Source: Streptosporangium sandarakinum (GTDB taxonomy: Bacteria > Actinomycetota > Actinomycetes > Streptosporangiales > Streptosporangiaceae). From it: a DNA stretch of 64,000 bases. The stretch covers positions 1,612,001-1,676,000 of the forward strand of contig NZ_JACCCO010000002.1 of the NCBI RefSeq assembly GCF_013409935.1, given 5' to 3'. Shown one piece after another: positions 43,232 to 50,504 of the stretch. Under the pieces are notes generated by a model. It was not told where the DNA came from. It saw only the letters and a program-made list of their open reading frames with translations, and made no database searches. Within the stretch, counting starts at the first letter, position 1; each line of letters opens with the position of its first letter. A program made the position numbers and the translations under genes.

Positions 43232-43322
43232 AGCCGCAGCCCCGCTGCAGCTCATCATGGGCAAGACACGGCACAAGAACCCCCGCACCGCCATACGCCA
43301 CCTCGAACCCGGCGTGCGGTGC
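43221..43322 (+). pseudogene. Tyrosine-recombinase (integrase) C-terminal remnant
   Basis: In a different frame from the TnpB remnant, about 33 codons (HLGEAAAPLQLIMGKTRHKN, PRTAIRHLEPG) resemble the segment around the His-x-x-x/His box and following helix of actinobacterial tyrosine recombinases. The catalytic Arg, the first His box and the nucleophile Tyr are not in this fragment. It directly abuts the TnpB fragment, suggesting a composite scar of two elements. The similarity is short, so this is tentative. Confidence 0.5.
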
Positions 43323-43495
43323 CTTCCCCACCGGACCGGCGCCCAGCGCTCTCCCGGGTGATCCCGCTTCCGCCGCTTTCCCCGGGCGGCCGTGCTCCCG
43401 CGGCTTCTCCGGGTGTGGCCGTGCTCCCGGCGTCCCCGGGTGACGGCGTTCCCCGTGTCTTCCAGAGAAAGGACCGGCGTTCTCCAGAGAAAAGA

Positions 43496-43533
43496 GCTGC
43501 GCGCCCGTCCCGTAATGGAATCGGGCGCTCAGC
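43496..43533 (-). terminator. Stem-loop terminator of small secreted-protein gene B
   Basis: Arms 43496-43507 and 43522-43533 match at 11 of 12 positions, the counterpart of 42078-42115. It lies about 145 bp past the stop at 43676. Preservation of the hairpin in both copies suggests that it is used. Confidence 0.6.
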
Positions 43534-43675
43534 CGGGACGTTCCCGGTTCGCCTGCGTCTCGTTCAGGTGGTGTGCCGCGAATACTTCGCCCTACCCGGC
43601 ACCGGGTCCCGCCGTCCGCCCGGGAGCGGGAAACGGGTTCTGTCCCCCTCCGCACATGATCATGCGGAGACGATC

Positions 43676-43897
43676 TCAGTCGTCGCCACCGGCGGTGAAG
43701 CTCTCGGCGTGAGTAGCAACGGCCGACTGAAAGAGCACTGCCAGAGCGAGAGCCTCGAAGCCGTCGTCATGGGAGGTCCTCAAGGACCTGGGATCGGGCA
43801 CAACGCTCTGGGCCTGAGCCGGAACGGTGTAGGCACCGGCGAAAACGACTGCGCCGAGAGCGGCCGCGGCGAGCGACGCGGCGGTCTTGATTTTCAT
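43676..43897 (-). CDS. Small secreted protein B
   Basis: A 73-residue precursor whose signal peptide (MKIKTAASLAAAALGA to VPAQA) differs from protein A at one residue. The mature part of about 44 residues is unlike A except for a short D-D-x-F-x-A-L-A-L stretch (DDGFEALALAVLF). It lacks cysteine and ends in AGGDD. The ribosome-binding site GGAGGAT and upstream AT-rich region match copy A. The function is unknown; the pattern suggests selection or recombination acting on the mature region only. Confidence 0.72.
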   Translation of the reverse strand: MKIKTAASLAAAALGAVVFAGAYTVPAQAQSVVPDPRSLRTSHDDGFEALALAVLFQSAVATHAESFTAGGDD

Positions 43898-44220
43898 GCG
43901 ATCCTCCGATTTCAAGAGGACAGATTCGTCCTCATAGGCTACCTACGCCCCAATAATGCCCACTATCAGATACCAAAGGAAACCGAAAAGCATTTATGCT
44001 TTAGCAAAGCCGGGAAGAGATGTATAAATAAAAAGTGAATTGGACATTTCTCCTTATTTCGTGTTTAGTCGTTCTCTCCTCGGAGGGAAAACCCGGAGAT
44101 CCCCGGCCGCCAGGTGGACTCCGGGGCCCGTGCCTCGTTGCGGTTCCGGGCCGGTGACCTGGGGAAAAGATGGCCGGGTGCCTTCCGGGGATCGGGGACG
44201 CGGCGGGTTACGTTGAGGTG

Positions 44221-45060
44221 ATGGACTCTGGTTTCGGGTATTTCGCCACGCATGATGCGGTCGGCCCTGACGTGATCGCCAGGCTGGTCGAGGAGCGCGG
44301 CCACGAGGCGCTGCTCTTCAGCGAGCACACCCACATCCCCGCGGGAGAGAAACTGCCCGAGCGTCCCGAGGGCGGCGAGCTGCCCCGCAAGTACTGGCAC
44401 ACCTACGACCCGTTCGTCGCCTGCACGGCGGCCGGACTCGCCACCACGCGACTGCGCGTGGGCACCGGGATCTGCCTGGTGCCGCAGCACGACCCGATCG
44501 GCCTGGCCAAGACGGTGGCGAGCGTGGACGACCTCACCGGCGGGCGCTTCGAGTTCGGGATCGGGGCCGGGTGGAACGACCCGGAGATCCGCAACCACGG
44601 CGTGGACCCGGCGCGGCGCTTCGCGGTGATGAAGGACTATGTCCGGGCGATGCGGGAGATCTGGACGCACGACGATGCCTCCTACGAGGGGGAGTTCGTC
44701 GCCTTCGGCCCGATCTGGTCGTGGCCCAAGCCCGCGCAGCGTCCCTGTCCGCCGATCCTCGTGGGCGGAACGGGGCCCAAGGTCTTCGACCGGGTGCTCT
44801 CGTACGGCGATGCCTGGCTGCCGAACTACTCCGCCGGCATCCTGGATCGGGTGAAGGAGCTGTTCCGGCGGGCCGACGACGCCGGGAAGAGCGTCGAGGT
44901 CATCATGATGTCGGCGCCCGCCGACCCCGACGTGCTCCAGGCGATGGAGGAGGCGGGGGTCAGCCGGGCGATGGCGTGGCTGCCGTCGGCCGGGCCGGAC
45001 CGCGTCCGGCGTGAGATGGACGCCTTCGAGACGGCGCTCGCGGAGGCCCGCGGCGAGTGA
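44221..45060 (+). CDS. LLM class F420-dependent oxidoreductase
   Basis: A 279-residue protein of the luciferase-like superfamily with a TIM-barrel fold. ALLFSEHTHIP near residue 31-41, HDPIGLAKTVASVDDLTGGR near 97-116, FEFGIGAGWNDPEIRNHG near 117-134 and WPKPAQRPCPPILVGG near 166-181 are all typical of TIGR03619-type F420 enzymes. The substrate is unknown. ATG 44221 is chosen because the frame upstream is non-conserved. The first 34 codons are duplicated at 42828-42929. Confidence 0.9.
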   Translation: MDSGFGYFATHDAVGPDVIARLVEERGHEALLFSEHTHIPAGEKLPERPEGGELPRKYWHTYDPFVACTAAGLATTRLRVGTGICLVPQHDPIGLAKTVASVDDLTGGRFEFGIGAGWNDPEIRNHGVDPARRFAVMKDYVRAMREIWTHDDASYEGEFVAFGPIWSWPKPAQRPCPPILVGGTGPKVFDRVLSYGDAWLPNYSAGILDRVKELFRRADDAGKSVEVIMMSAPADPDVLQAMEEAGVSRAMAWLPSAGPDRVRREMDAFETALAEARGE

Positions 45061-45212
45061 GGGGCGCCGGGTGAGGGACACGGCGGGTGAGGGACGCCGA
45101 GTGAGACTCCCGGCGCCCCGTGACATCGGGGGGAAACCGCCCGGTGCCCGCGAGGGTCCCGGTGTGGCACGCTGTCCCGGACAGCGCACGCCAACACGGG
45201 ATAAATCGCGAA

Positions 45213-46238
45213 ATGACCCACAGGGACGCCACCGGCCAGGGCAGCGCCATGGACCTGCTGGAACGGATCGGCTCGGTGGTGCTCCCGGTGGGCATCGCGC
45301 TCTACGCCCTGCTGTACCTCGGCGTCCAGCAGATGTACGGGATCTTCAACATCAGCCCCGAGCAGGCGGGCATCGACCAGGCGACCATGTTCGGACGCCT
45401 GGTCGGGTCCCTGGTCCTGCTGATCCTGACGGGTTCGCTGGTCCTGGGCGCGCTGGTGGCCGTCTGCTGGCTGGTGAACAGGGCCACGCTGGGGCACGCG
45501 GCCAGGCTGGCCCGCGCCGTACGGGCACGGCCGTGGGCGGCGGCGACCCTGGGCGCGGTGTGGTGCGGCGCGACGTACTGGGGCTTCCTCGGCTACCTGG
45601 ACCTCGACGAGGGCGCCGGGCTCGCCTCGATCGTGCTGGTCGCCGCCGTCATCGGGACCGTCTCCTTCCTGGTGCCGTTCCGGCTGCTGCGGCGCCGCCC
45701 GACGGGCCGGGCCGGGATGCGGGTGGTGATCGCCGCGTTCACCGGCATCGGGCTCGGCTTCGCGCTGATCGGGCAACTGGAGGCGGACGCGGAGGCGCTC
45801 GCCGCCACGGGACGGGGAAGCATCGTGCTGAGCCTGGCCGGCTTCCAGGACCAGTGGGTGGTCGCCGTCACCCCCGCCAAGGGGACTCCCCTGTACGGCG
45901 GGACGCCCCTGCTGCTGCTCGGCGAGCACGAGGGCACCTACGCGTTCTACGACTGCGCCCGGCGGGAGACCTTCCGCCGCCCGATGGGCGCGACCGTGCT
46001 CCAGGGGATCGAGCTGGAGCCCGACCACGAGGGCTTCACCTGCGGCGAGCCCGCCCCCGCGAAGAACGCCGCCGCTGAGAGGACCCCCGCCGAGGACGCC
46101 TCCGCCGGGAACGGTTCCCCGAGGACCGGCTCGGCGAAGACCGGCTCGGCGGAGAGGGGTCCGATGGAGAGGGGTCCGGTGAGGACCGGCCCCGGAAGGA
46201 TCGCCACGCCGGCCCCTTCAGCCGGCCAGGGCGACTGA
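45213..46238 (+). CDS. Membrane protein with Ser/Gly/Pro-rich tail, unknown
   Basis: A 341-residue protein. Four to five hydrophobic segments lie within residues of about 20-185 (IGSVVLPVGIALYALLYLGV, LVGSLVLLILTGSLVLGALV, and two further pairs), followed by a soluble domain of about 85 residues (IVLSLAGFQDQWVVAVTP to DHEGFTCGEP) with two cysteines. The last 60 residues are low-complexity (TGSAKTGSAERGP). ATG 45249 is an alternative start. The end overlaps the convergent hydrolase gene by 21 bp. The family is not recognised. Confidence 0.7.
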   Translation: MTHRDATGQGSAMDLLERIGSVVLPVGIALYALLYLGVQQMYGIFNISPEQAGIDQATMFGRLVGSLVLLILTGSLVLGALVAVCWLVNRATLGHAARLARAVRARPWAAATLGAVWCGATYWGFLGYLDLDEGAGLASIVLVAAVIGTVSFLVPFRLLRRRPTGRAGMRVVIAAFTGIGLGFALIGQLEADAEALAATGRGSIVLSLAGFQDQWVVAVTPAKGTPLYGGTPLLLLGEHEGTYAFYDCARRETFRRPMGATVLQGIELEPDHEGFTCGEPAPAKNAAAERTPAEDASAGNGSPRTGSAKTGSAERGPMERGPVRTGPGRIATPAPSAGQGD

Positions 46239-47039
46239 GCGCAGGAACCCCGCGACGGCGGCGGCGACGCCCTCGGGGTCGGCCGCGTAGACGAAGTGGT
46301 CGGTCCGCAGTTCCACGAGGCGGGTGCCGGGACGCCGCTCGACCATGGCCCGGGCGTCCTCGGCGGAGATGACGCCGCCCTCGGCGGCGCGGATCAACAG
46401 GGCCGGGCAGGTGCTCGCCGTCCAGTCGGCCCAGTGGTCGCCGCGGTTGGACTGCTCGGACTCGTGGATGTCCTCGGGGTGGAACGGCAGGCGCCAGCTT
46501 CCGTCGGGGTTCTCCCGCAGGGCGTCGGCGAAGAACGGCGCGAAGTGGCCCATCCCCTCGATCATCGCCTCGCGGGTGGGCGCCTCGTACGGCAGGGCGA
46601 GCACGAAGGCCAGCGGGTCGGGGCCGCCGTCCAGGCCCAGCCGTACCGGCGCGTCCATGTTGACGAACGCGGAGACCCGCTCGGGGTGGCGCGCGGCGAG
46701 CTGGTAGGCGTTGATGCCGCCCAGTGAGTGGCCCATGACCACGGTCCGGTCGAGGCCGAGGTGGTCGAGCAGGGCGACGACGTCGGCGACGTATCCCTCG
46801 CGCGAGTAGTCGGCTGCCCGGTCCGACTCACCATGCCCGCGCTGGTCGGGGGCGACGACCCGCCACTCCGGGGCCAGCGCGGCGGCCACCCGGGCGAAGC
46901 TCGCCCCCTCGGACATGTGGCCGTGCAGGGCGATGAGGGGACGGCCGGGGCCGCCGAAGTCGACGTAGGACAGGCGTCGCCCGTCGATGCGGAACTCGGC
47001 CCGGACGGGGGCGGTCACCTGGGGGGTGCTCTGGTTCAT
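46218..47039 (-). CDS. Alpha/beta hydrolase
   Basis: A 273-residue cytoplasmic hydrolase. The oxyanion block PLIALHGHMSEGASF is near residue 35, the nucleophile GHSLGG near 105, a candidate acid Asp in the region ALLIRAAEGGVISAEDAR and the His in RTDHFVYAADPEG near 248. The QRGHGESDR block near 70 is typical of esterase and epoxide-hydrolase-like members. It is divergent from a TetR regulator across 149 bp that contain an operator-like repeat, so it is probably repressed by it. The substrate is unknown. Confidence 0.92.
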   Translation of the reverse strand: MNQSTPQVTAPVRAEFRIDGRRLSYVDFGGPGRPLIALHGHMSEGASFARVAAALAPEWRVVAPDQRGHGESDRAADYSREGYVADVVALLDHLGLDRTVVMGHSLGGINAYQLAARHPERVSAFVNMDAPVRLGLDGGPDPLAFVLALPYEAPTREAMIEGMGHFAPFFADALRENPDGSWRLPFHPEDIHESEQSNRGDHWADWTASTCPALLIRAAEGGVISAEDARAMVERRPGTRLVELRTDHFVYAADPEGVAAAVAGFLRSVALAG

Positions 47040-47106
47040 GGCTGACCCTTTCGCGGTCTCGCGGTCACGCCCCGGTGGCGTGTGCTCGGAACGTTACGCC
47101 GATTTG

Positions 47107-47129
47107 GGCATACGCGCAATACATATGCC
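47107..47129. promoter_or_regulatory. Operator-like inverted repeat between hydrolase and TetR genes
   Basis: GGCATA (47107-47112) and TATGCC (47124-47129) form an inverted repeat with an 11-base spacer in the 149-bp divergent gap. The overall length of 23 bp fits a TetR dimer site. Binding is inferred. Confidence 0.5.
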
Positions 47130-47188
47130 TAAGGCGTGCGCGCAAGGGCATGCCGCCGGGCGGAGAAGGAGGCCAGTAGCATCCCGGC

Positions 47189-47803
47189 ATGGGAAATCGC
47201 GAGGATCTGATCGCCGGCGCCCGGCGCTGCCTGGAGGAGAAGGGTTGGGCGCGGACCACCGTCCGCGACATCTCGGCCGCCGCCGGAGGGGTCAGCATGG
47301 CGGCCATCGGCTACCACTTCGGCTCCCGGGACGCGTTGCTCATCGCGGCCCTCATCGAGGCGATCGACGAGTGGGGCAGCGAGACCGGGCGCACACTGGC
47401 CGCCTACGGCGAGGCGGGGTCCTCCTCGGCGGAGGAGTACGAGGCCATGTGGACGCGGATCATCGAGTCGTTCACCGCCAGCCGAAGGCTGTGGCTGGCC
47501 AGCATCGAGGCGGCCCTTCAGGCGGAGCACTCCCCCGAGCTGCGGCGTCACCTGTCGGGGAGCCAGCAGGAGGGGCGCCGCGGGCTGACCGCGCTGCTGT
47601 CGGGGGTCCCGGAGGAGGAGGTCCCCGACGCGGTGACGCGCACGCTCGGCTCGGTGCAGATGGCGCTGCTCTCCGGCGTCATGGTGCAGTGGCTGATCGA
47701 CCCGGAGAGGTCGCCGACCGGCCCGGAGGTGGTCGAGGGACTGCGGGCGCTGGTGGACGTCATCGGCCCGCCCCCGGCCTCGGGCACGGCCCCGGTCTCG
47801 TGA
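47189..47803 (+). CDS. TetR family transcriptional regulator
   Basis: A 204-residue repressor. The N-terminal HTH reads LIAGARRCLEEKGWARTTVR followed by DISAAAGGVSMAAIGYHFGS, the classical TetR block. The C-terminal region is helical and matches the common TetR_C branch with EAALQAEHSPELRRHLSGSQ. The ligand is unknown. The divergent alpha/beta hydrolase at 46218-47039 is the likely target. ATG 47189 has no strong ribosome-binding site. Confidence 0.93.
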   Translation: MGNREDLIAGARRCLEEKGWARTTVRDISAAAGGVSMAAIGYHFGSRDALLIAALIEAIDEWGSETGRTLAAYGEAGSSSAEEYEAMWTRIIESFTASRRLWLASIEAALQAEHSPELRRHLSGSQQEGRRGLTALLSGVPEEEVPDAVTRTLGSVQMALLSGVMVQWLIDPERSPTGPEVVEGLRALVDVIGPPPASGTAPVS

Positions 47804-47835
47804 CCGCCCCCGGGACCGGATGACGGGCCGCGCGG

Positions 47836-48132
47836 TCAGGCGGTCTGGTAGACGGGGTCGTAGGTGAGGCAGTCGGCCCCGTTCTCCCCCGCTCCGACGG
47901 TGATGCCGGGAGCCTGGCACTCGAACTGGTCGTTGTGCCGGCAGTCGGCCATCTTGCACGCGCCGACCCGGCCGGTGCCGCCCGGGTCGCCGCCCTTGAC
48001 CGAGTCGGTGAAGAAGGTGTCGCAGCGCGCGTGCCGCCGGTCGCCCACGGTGATCGCCAGTGCGTGGCACCCCTGGTTCCTGTTGTACGCGCAGGCTTCG
48101 GCCTGACATCGGTTCACGATGGGCATCTCCAT
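47836..48132 (-). CDS. DUF1540 protein with two cysteine-rich repeats
   Basis: A 98-residue protein made of two tandem DUF1540 units, each with a C-x(4)-C-x-(Y/H)-N-x(4,5)-C-x-A-x-x-I-T-V pattern (CQAEACAYNRNQGCHALAIT; CKMADCRHNDQFECQAPGIT) and a further Cys (ARCDTFF, ADCLTYD). The four cysteines per unit could bind zinc or another metal. The biochemical role of this family is not established. AGGAGGA lies 8 bases upstream of ATG 48132. Confidence 0.9.
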   Translation of the reverse strand: MEMPIVNRCQAEACAYNRNQGCHALAITVGDRRHARCDTFFTDSVKGGDPGGTGRVGACKMADCRHNDQFECQAPGITVGAGENGADCLTYDPVYQTA

Positions 48133-48507
48133 CGGAAGTCCTCCTCGCACCCTTGAAGAAACATCACGCTGAGTAGGAGGTTCGTACCGAAAAGCGACCT
48201 TCACCAAGCCCGACGCGGCCCCAAATCTTCACCAGCCATCGTTCCGGCGCTCCGGCCTCGGGGTCCCCCGAGCACTCCGATCGCCGCGTTCCACCGGGCA
48301 CCGCGCCGCTCCGGCACCGACCGCGCCGGGACGCCTCCCCGGTGCCGCGCCTCACCAAGCCCGGGTCCCGCCGAGTCCGCGTTCCGCCGGGCGTCGTACC
48401 GTGTCACATCGGAAGCCATACTTTTTCCAGAAATCTCGGTTGAGACGTAACACCGCGCCGTACCCGGACAGGTGCAAGGTGACGAGCACCCGGCGAAAGG
48501 CGACAGC

Positions 48508-49065
48508 GTGGGCCCCCCTGACCCGAAGGGGCGCTTCGAGGAGATCTACGAGGCGCACTACCCCGACCTGCTCGCCTACGTGCGACGCCGTACCGACTCC
48601 CCCGACGACGCCGCCGACGCGCTCGCCGAGACGTTCACCACGGCCTGGCGGCGGATGCGCGACATCCCCGACGGTCACGACGCGAAACTCTGGCTGTACG
48701 GGGTCGCCCGGCGGGTCCTGGCCAACCGGCGGCGCGCGGAGACCCGGCGGTCCGCGCTGGCCGTACGGCTGCGCGCTGAGCTGACCGTCTGGGCCGAGGA
48801 CCTCGTGGAGGACGACGCCGACGGGGTGCGCCAGGCGTTCATGCGCCTGCGTCCCGAGGACCGGGAGCTGCTCGCCCTGGTCAGCTGGGAGGGTCTGAGC
48901 GGCGAGGAGATCGCGAAGGTGCTGGGGTGCTCGCACGGCGCGGTGCGGCTGCGGCTGCACCGCGCCCGCAGGCGGCTCGCCAGGGAGCTGCAGGCGGAGG
49001 GGCTCGACATGGCCAGGTACGGCTCGCGCGCGGTCGCGCTGGTGAAGGGTGGATCCGGTGCCTGA
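48508..49065 (+). CDS. ECF-type RNA polymerase sigma factor
   Basis: A 185-residue sigma factor from GTG 48508, with AAAGGCGA upstream. Region 2: FEEIYEAHYPDLLAYVRRRT, DALAETFTTAWRRMRDIP and WLYGVARRVLANRRR. Region 4: LRPEDRELLALVSWEGLSGE and VLGCSHGAVRLRLHRARRRL. It is the third ECF pair in the window and close in sequence style to 38684-39229. Its last codons overlap the start of the membrane-partner gene. The 48133-48507 gap upstream holds no gene I can support and presumably its promoter. Confidence 0.93.
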   Translation: MGPPDPKGRFEEIYEAHYPDLLAYVRRRTDSPDDAADALAETFTTAWRRMRDIPDGHDAKLWLYGVARRVLANRRRAETRRSALAVRLRAELTVWAEDLVEDDADGVRQAFMRLRPEDRELLALVSWEGLSGEEIAKVLGCSHGAVRLRLHRARRRLARELQAEGLDMARYGSRAVALVKGGSGA

Positions 49066-50017
49066 CATCGACCGTCTCGTCGCCGGGATCGCCCCGGACC
49101 CCGGCCCCGGCATGACCCCCGGCGCCAGGGAGCTGCTGGACGAGATCACCGCCATGCCCGTTCCCGCCGCCGGCGGGCTCCGCCGATGGCTCGCCGTCCC
49201 TCACGGTCGCCGCTGGCAGGGCCTCTCCCGGCCCGCCCGGCGGTTCGCCGCGCCCCTCGTGGCCGGGATCGCCGCCGCCGTGACGATGCTGAGCTGGGCG
49301 CTTCCCGGCCTGTTCGGCACCGCCCCGGCCTCGGCCGCCCTCGACATCAGGCGGGAGGGCGACAACATGCTGATCATGGTCAGGGACATGTACGCCGCCC
49401 CCGCCGCCTACCAGCGCGAGCTACGGGACCGCGGCCTGCGGATCTCGCTCATCCTCGACCCGGCGCCGTCGAGCCTCGTCGGCCGGATGATGGTGATGGA
49501 CCGGCGCTCCAGTGGTCTGTCCAACGTGGAGCTGCGGCGCAGGAAGGACCTCATCAGTACGATCGACCGTCCCGGGGGCTGTGATCGGCCGTGGGGGGAC
49601 TGCCCGATCGGGATCAGGGTCCCCGTCCGCTACCGGGGACAGGCCGAGATCTCCCTCGCCCGCCCGGCGCGACCGGGTGAGATCTACCGGTGGCGAACCA
49701 GTCTCGCCGCGCCCGGCGGGCTGCTCCACTGCGTGCCCTTCATCAACCGTCCCCTGTCCGAGGTGCGGCCACTACTGGAGAGCCGCGGCGTCACCGTGAA
49801 GACCGTCTTCTACGGCGGCAGGCAGGCGGGGAAGCCGGTGCCCGGCCGGTGGTACGTCCACGACGCCGTCCTGGAGTCCGCGACCTCGGCGCTCGTACTG
49901 GTCCGGCCCACCAAGAAGGATCTCGCCCCGTCCGAGGCGGTGGGCGCCCCGGAGAACATGTGCCGGAACGGCTCGCCGAAGGCCGGCTCCTCCGACCCGA
50001 AAACGGGGGTCTCGTGA
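49058..50017 (+). CDS. Membrane partner protein of ECF sigma factor
   Basis: About 319 residues from GTG 49058 (GTG 49049 is also possible). The N-terminal DIDRLVAGIAPDPGPGMTPG and a cytoplasmic region of about 70 residues precede one transmembrane segment (VAGIAAAVTMLSWALPGLFG) and an external domain of about 220 residues with four cysteines. The position directly after an ECF sigma gene, and the topology, match the CU044_5270-like partners at 37455 and 24998. The function is inferred to be sensory or anti-sigma. The C-terminus is Ser/Pro/Lys-rich. Confidence 0.78.
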   Translation: MPDIDRLVAGIAPDPGPGMTPGARELLDEITAMPVPAAGGLRRWLAVPHGRRWQGLSRPARRFAAPLVAGIAAAVTMLSWALPGLFGTAPASAALDIRREGDNMLIMVRDMYAAPAAYQRELRDRGLRISLILDPAPSSLVGRMMVMDRRSSGLSNVELRRRKDLISTIDRPGGCDRPWGDCPIGIRVPVRYRGQAEISLARPARPGEIYRWRTSLAAPGGLLHCVPFINRPLSEVRPLLESRGVTVKTVFYGGRQAGKPVPGRWYVHDAVLESATSALVLVRPTKKDLAPSEAVGAPENMCRNGSPKAGSSDPKTGVS

Positions 50018-50095
50018 TCGGTACCTCTCCGGGGGGTTCGCCGGAGGGCGAGCCCTCCCACCCGAAATCGGGGACCTGGTGACCGGGTCCTCCCC

Positions 50096-50219
50096 CTCGG
50101 AGGACCCGCTTCACCTGACGGCTCCCTCGGAGGACCCGCTTCACCTGACGGCCCCGTCAAAGGATCCCGCCTCCGTCTGACGGCCCCGCCGGAGGACTCC
50201 GCCTCCGCCTGAGGGCTCC
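50096..50219. repeat. Tandem repeat, four units of 30-32 bp
   Basis: Units 50096-50125 and 50126-50155 are nearly identical; 50156-50187 and 50188-50219 are degenerate 32-base versions. Each contains GGAGGA(C) and CTGACGG or CTGAGGG. They lie in the 487-bp gap between the sigma-partner gene and the glycosyltransferase gene, which holds no gene. Confidence 0.75.
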
Positions 50220-50360
50220 TCGCCCTCCCCCGCTCTCCGGGGATCGCCGCCCTCCTGCTCCCCGGAGAGCTCTCGCCCTCCGCGGCCCCGCGGCCGGGCG
50301 CCCCTTTCCTCGCGTTCCCTCACGGCGCCGGCTCCGCGCCGCGCGCTCTCCTCGGCATGC

Positions 50361-50481
50361 CCGACCGCGGCACGCCCGACCTCCGGCACGCCCGACCCCG
50401 GTGTACCCGACCCCGGCGTACCCGACTTCGACATTCCCGGCTCCGGCGTACCCGGCTCCGGCGTACCCGGCTCCGGCGTGC
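50361..50481. repeat. Tandem repeat, eight units of 15 bp
   Basis: Units follow the pattern CCG(A/G)C(C/T)CCGGCGTAC; the last three are almost identical and the first five degenerate. The array ends 23 bp before the glycosyltransferase start codon, so copy number could affect its expression. All frames across it are open, but no protein is supported. Confidence 0.75.
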
Positions 50482-50504
50482 CCGGAAAGACGATCGGACC
50501 CCGC

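Larger units (their letters stand above)
43459..44322. repeat. Segmental duplication, copy B
   Basis: An 864-bp partner of 42041-42929. It has the same order of hairpin, small secreted-protein gene, AT-rich promoter region and LLM oxidoreductase start, but here the oxidoreductase gene continues intact. The two copies lie about 1.4 kb apart in direct orientation, separated by the mobile-element scars. The 43323-43458 spacer holds no gene. Confidence 0.85.

Noticed and set aside
50361..50481. CRISPR array
   Set aside because: Units of 15 bp are directly adjacent without spacers, and no cas genes are present.
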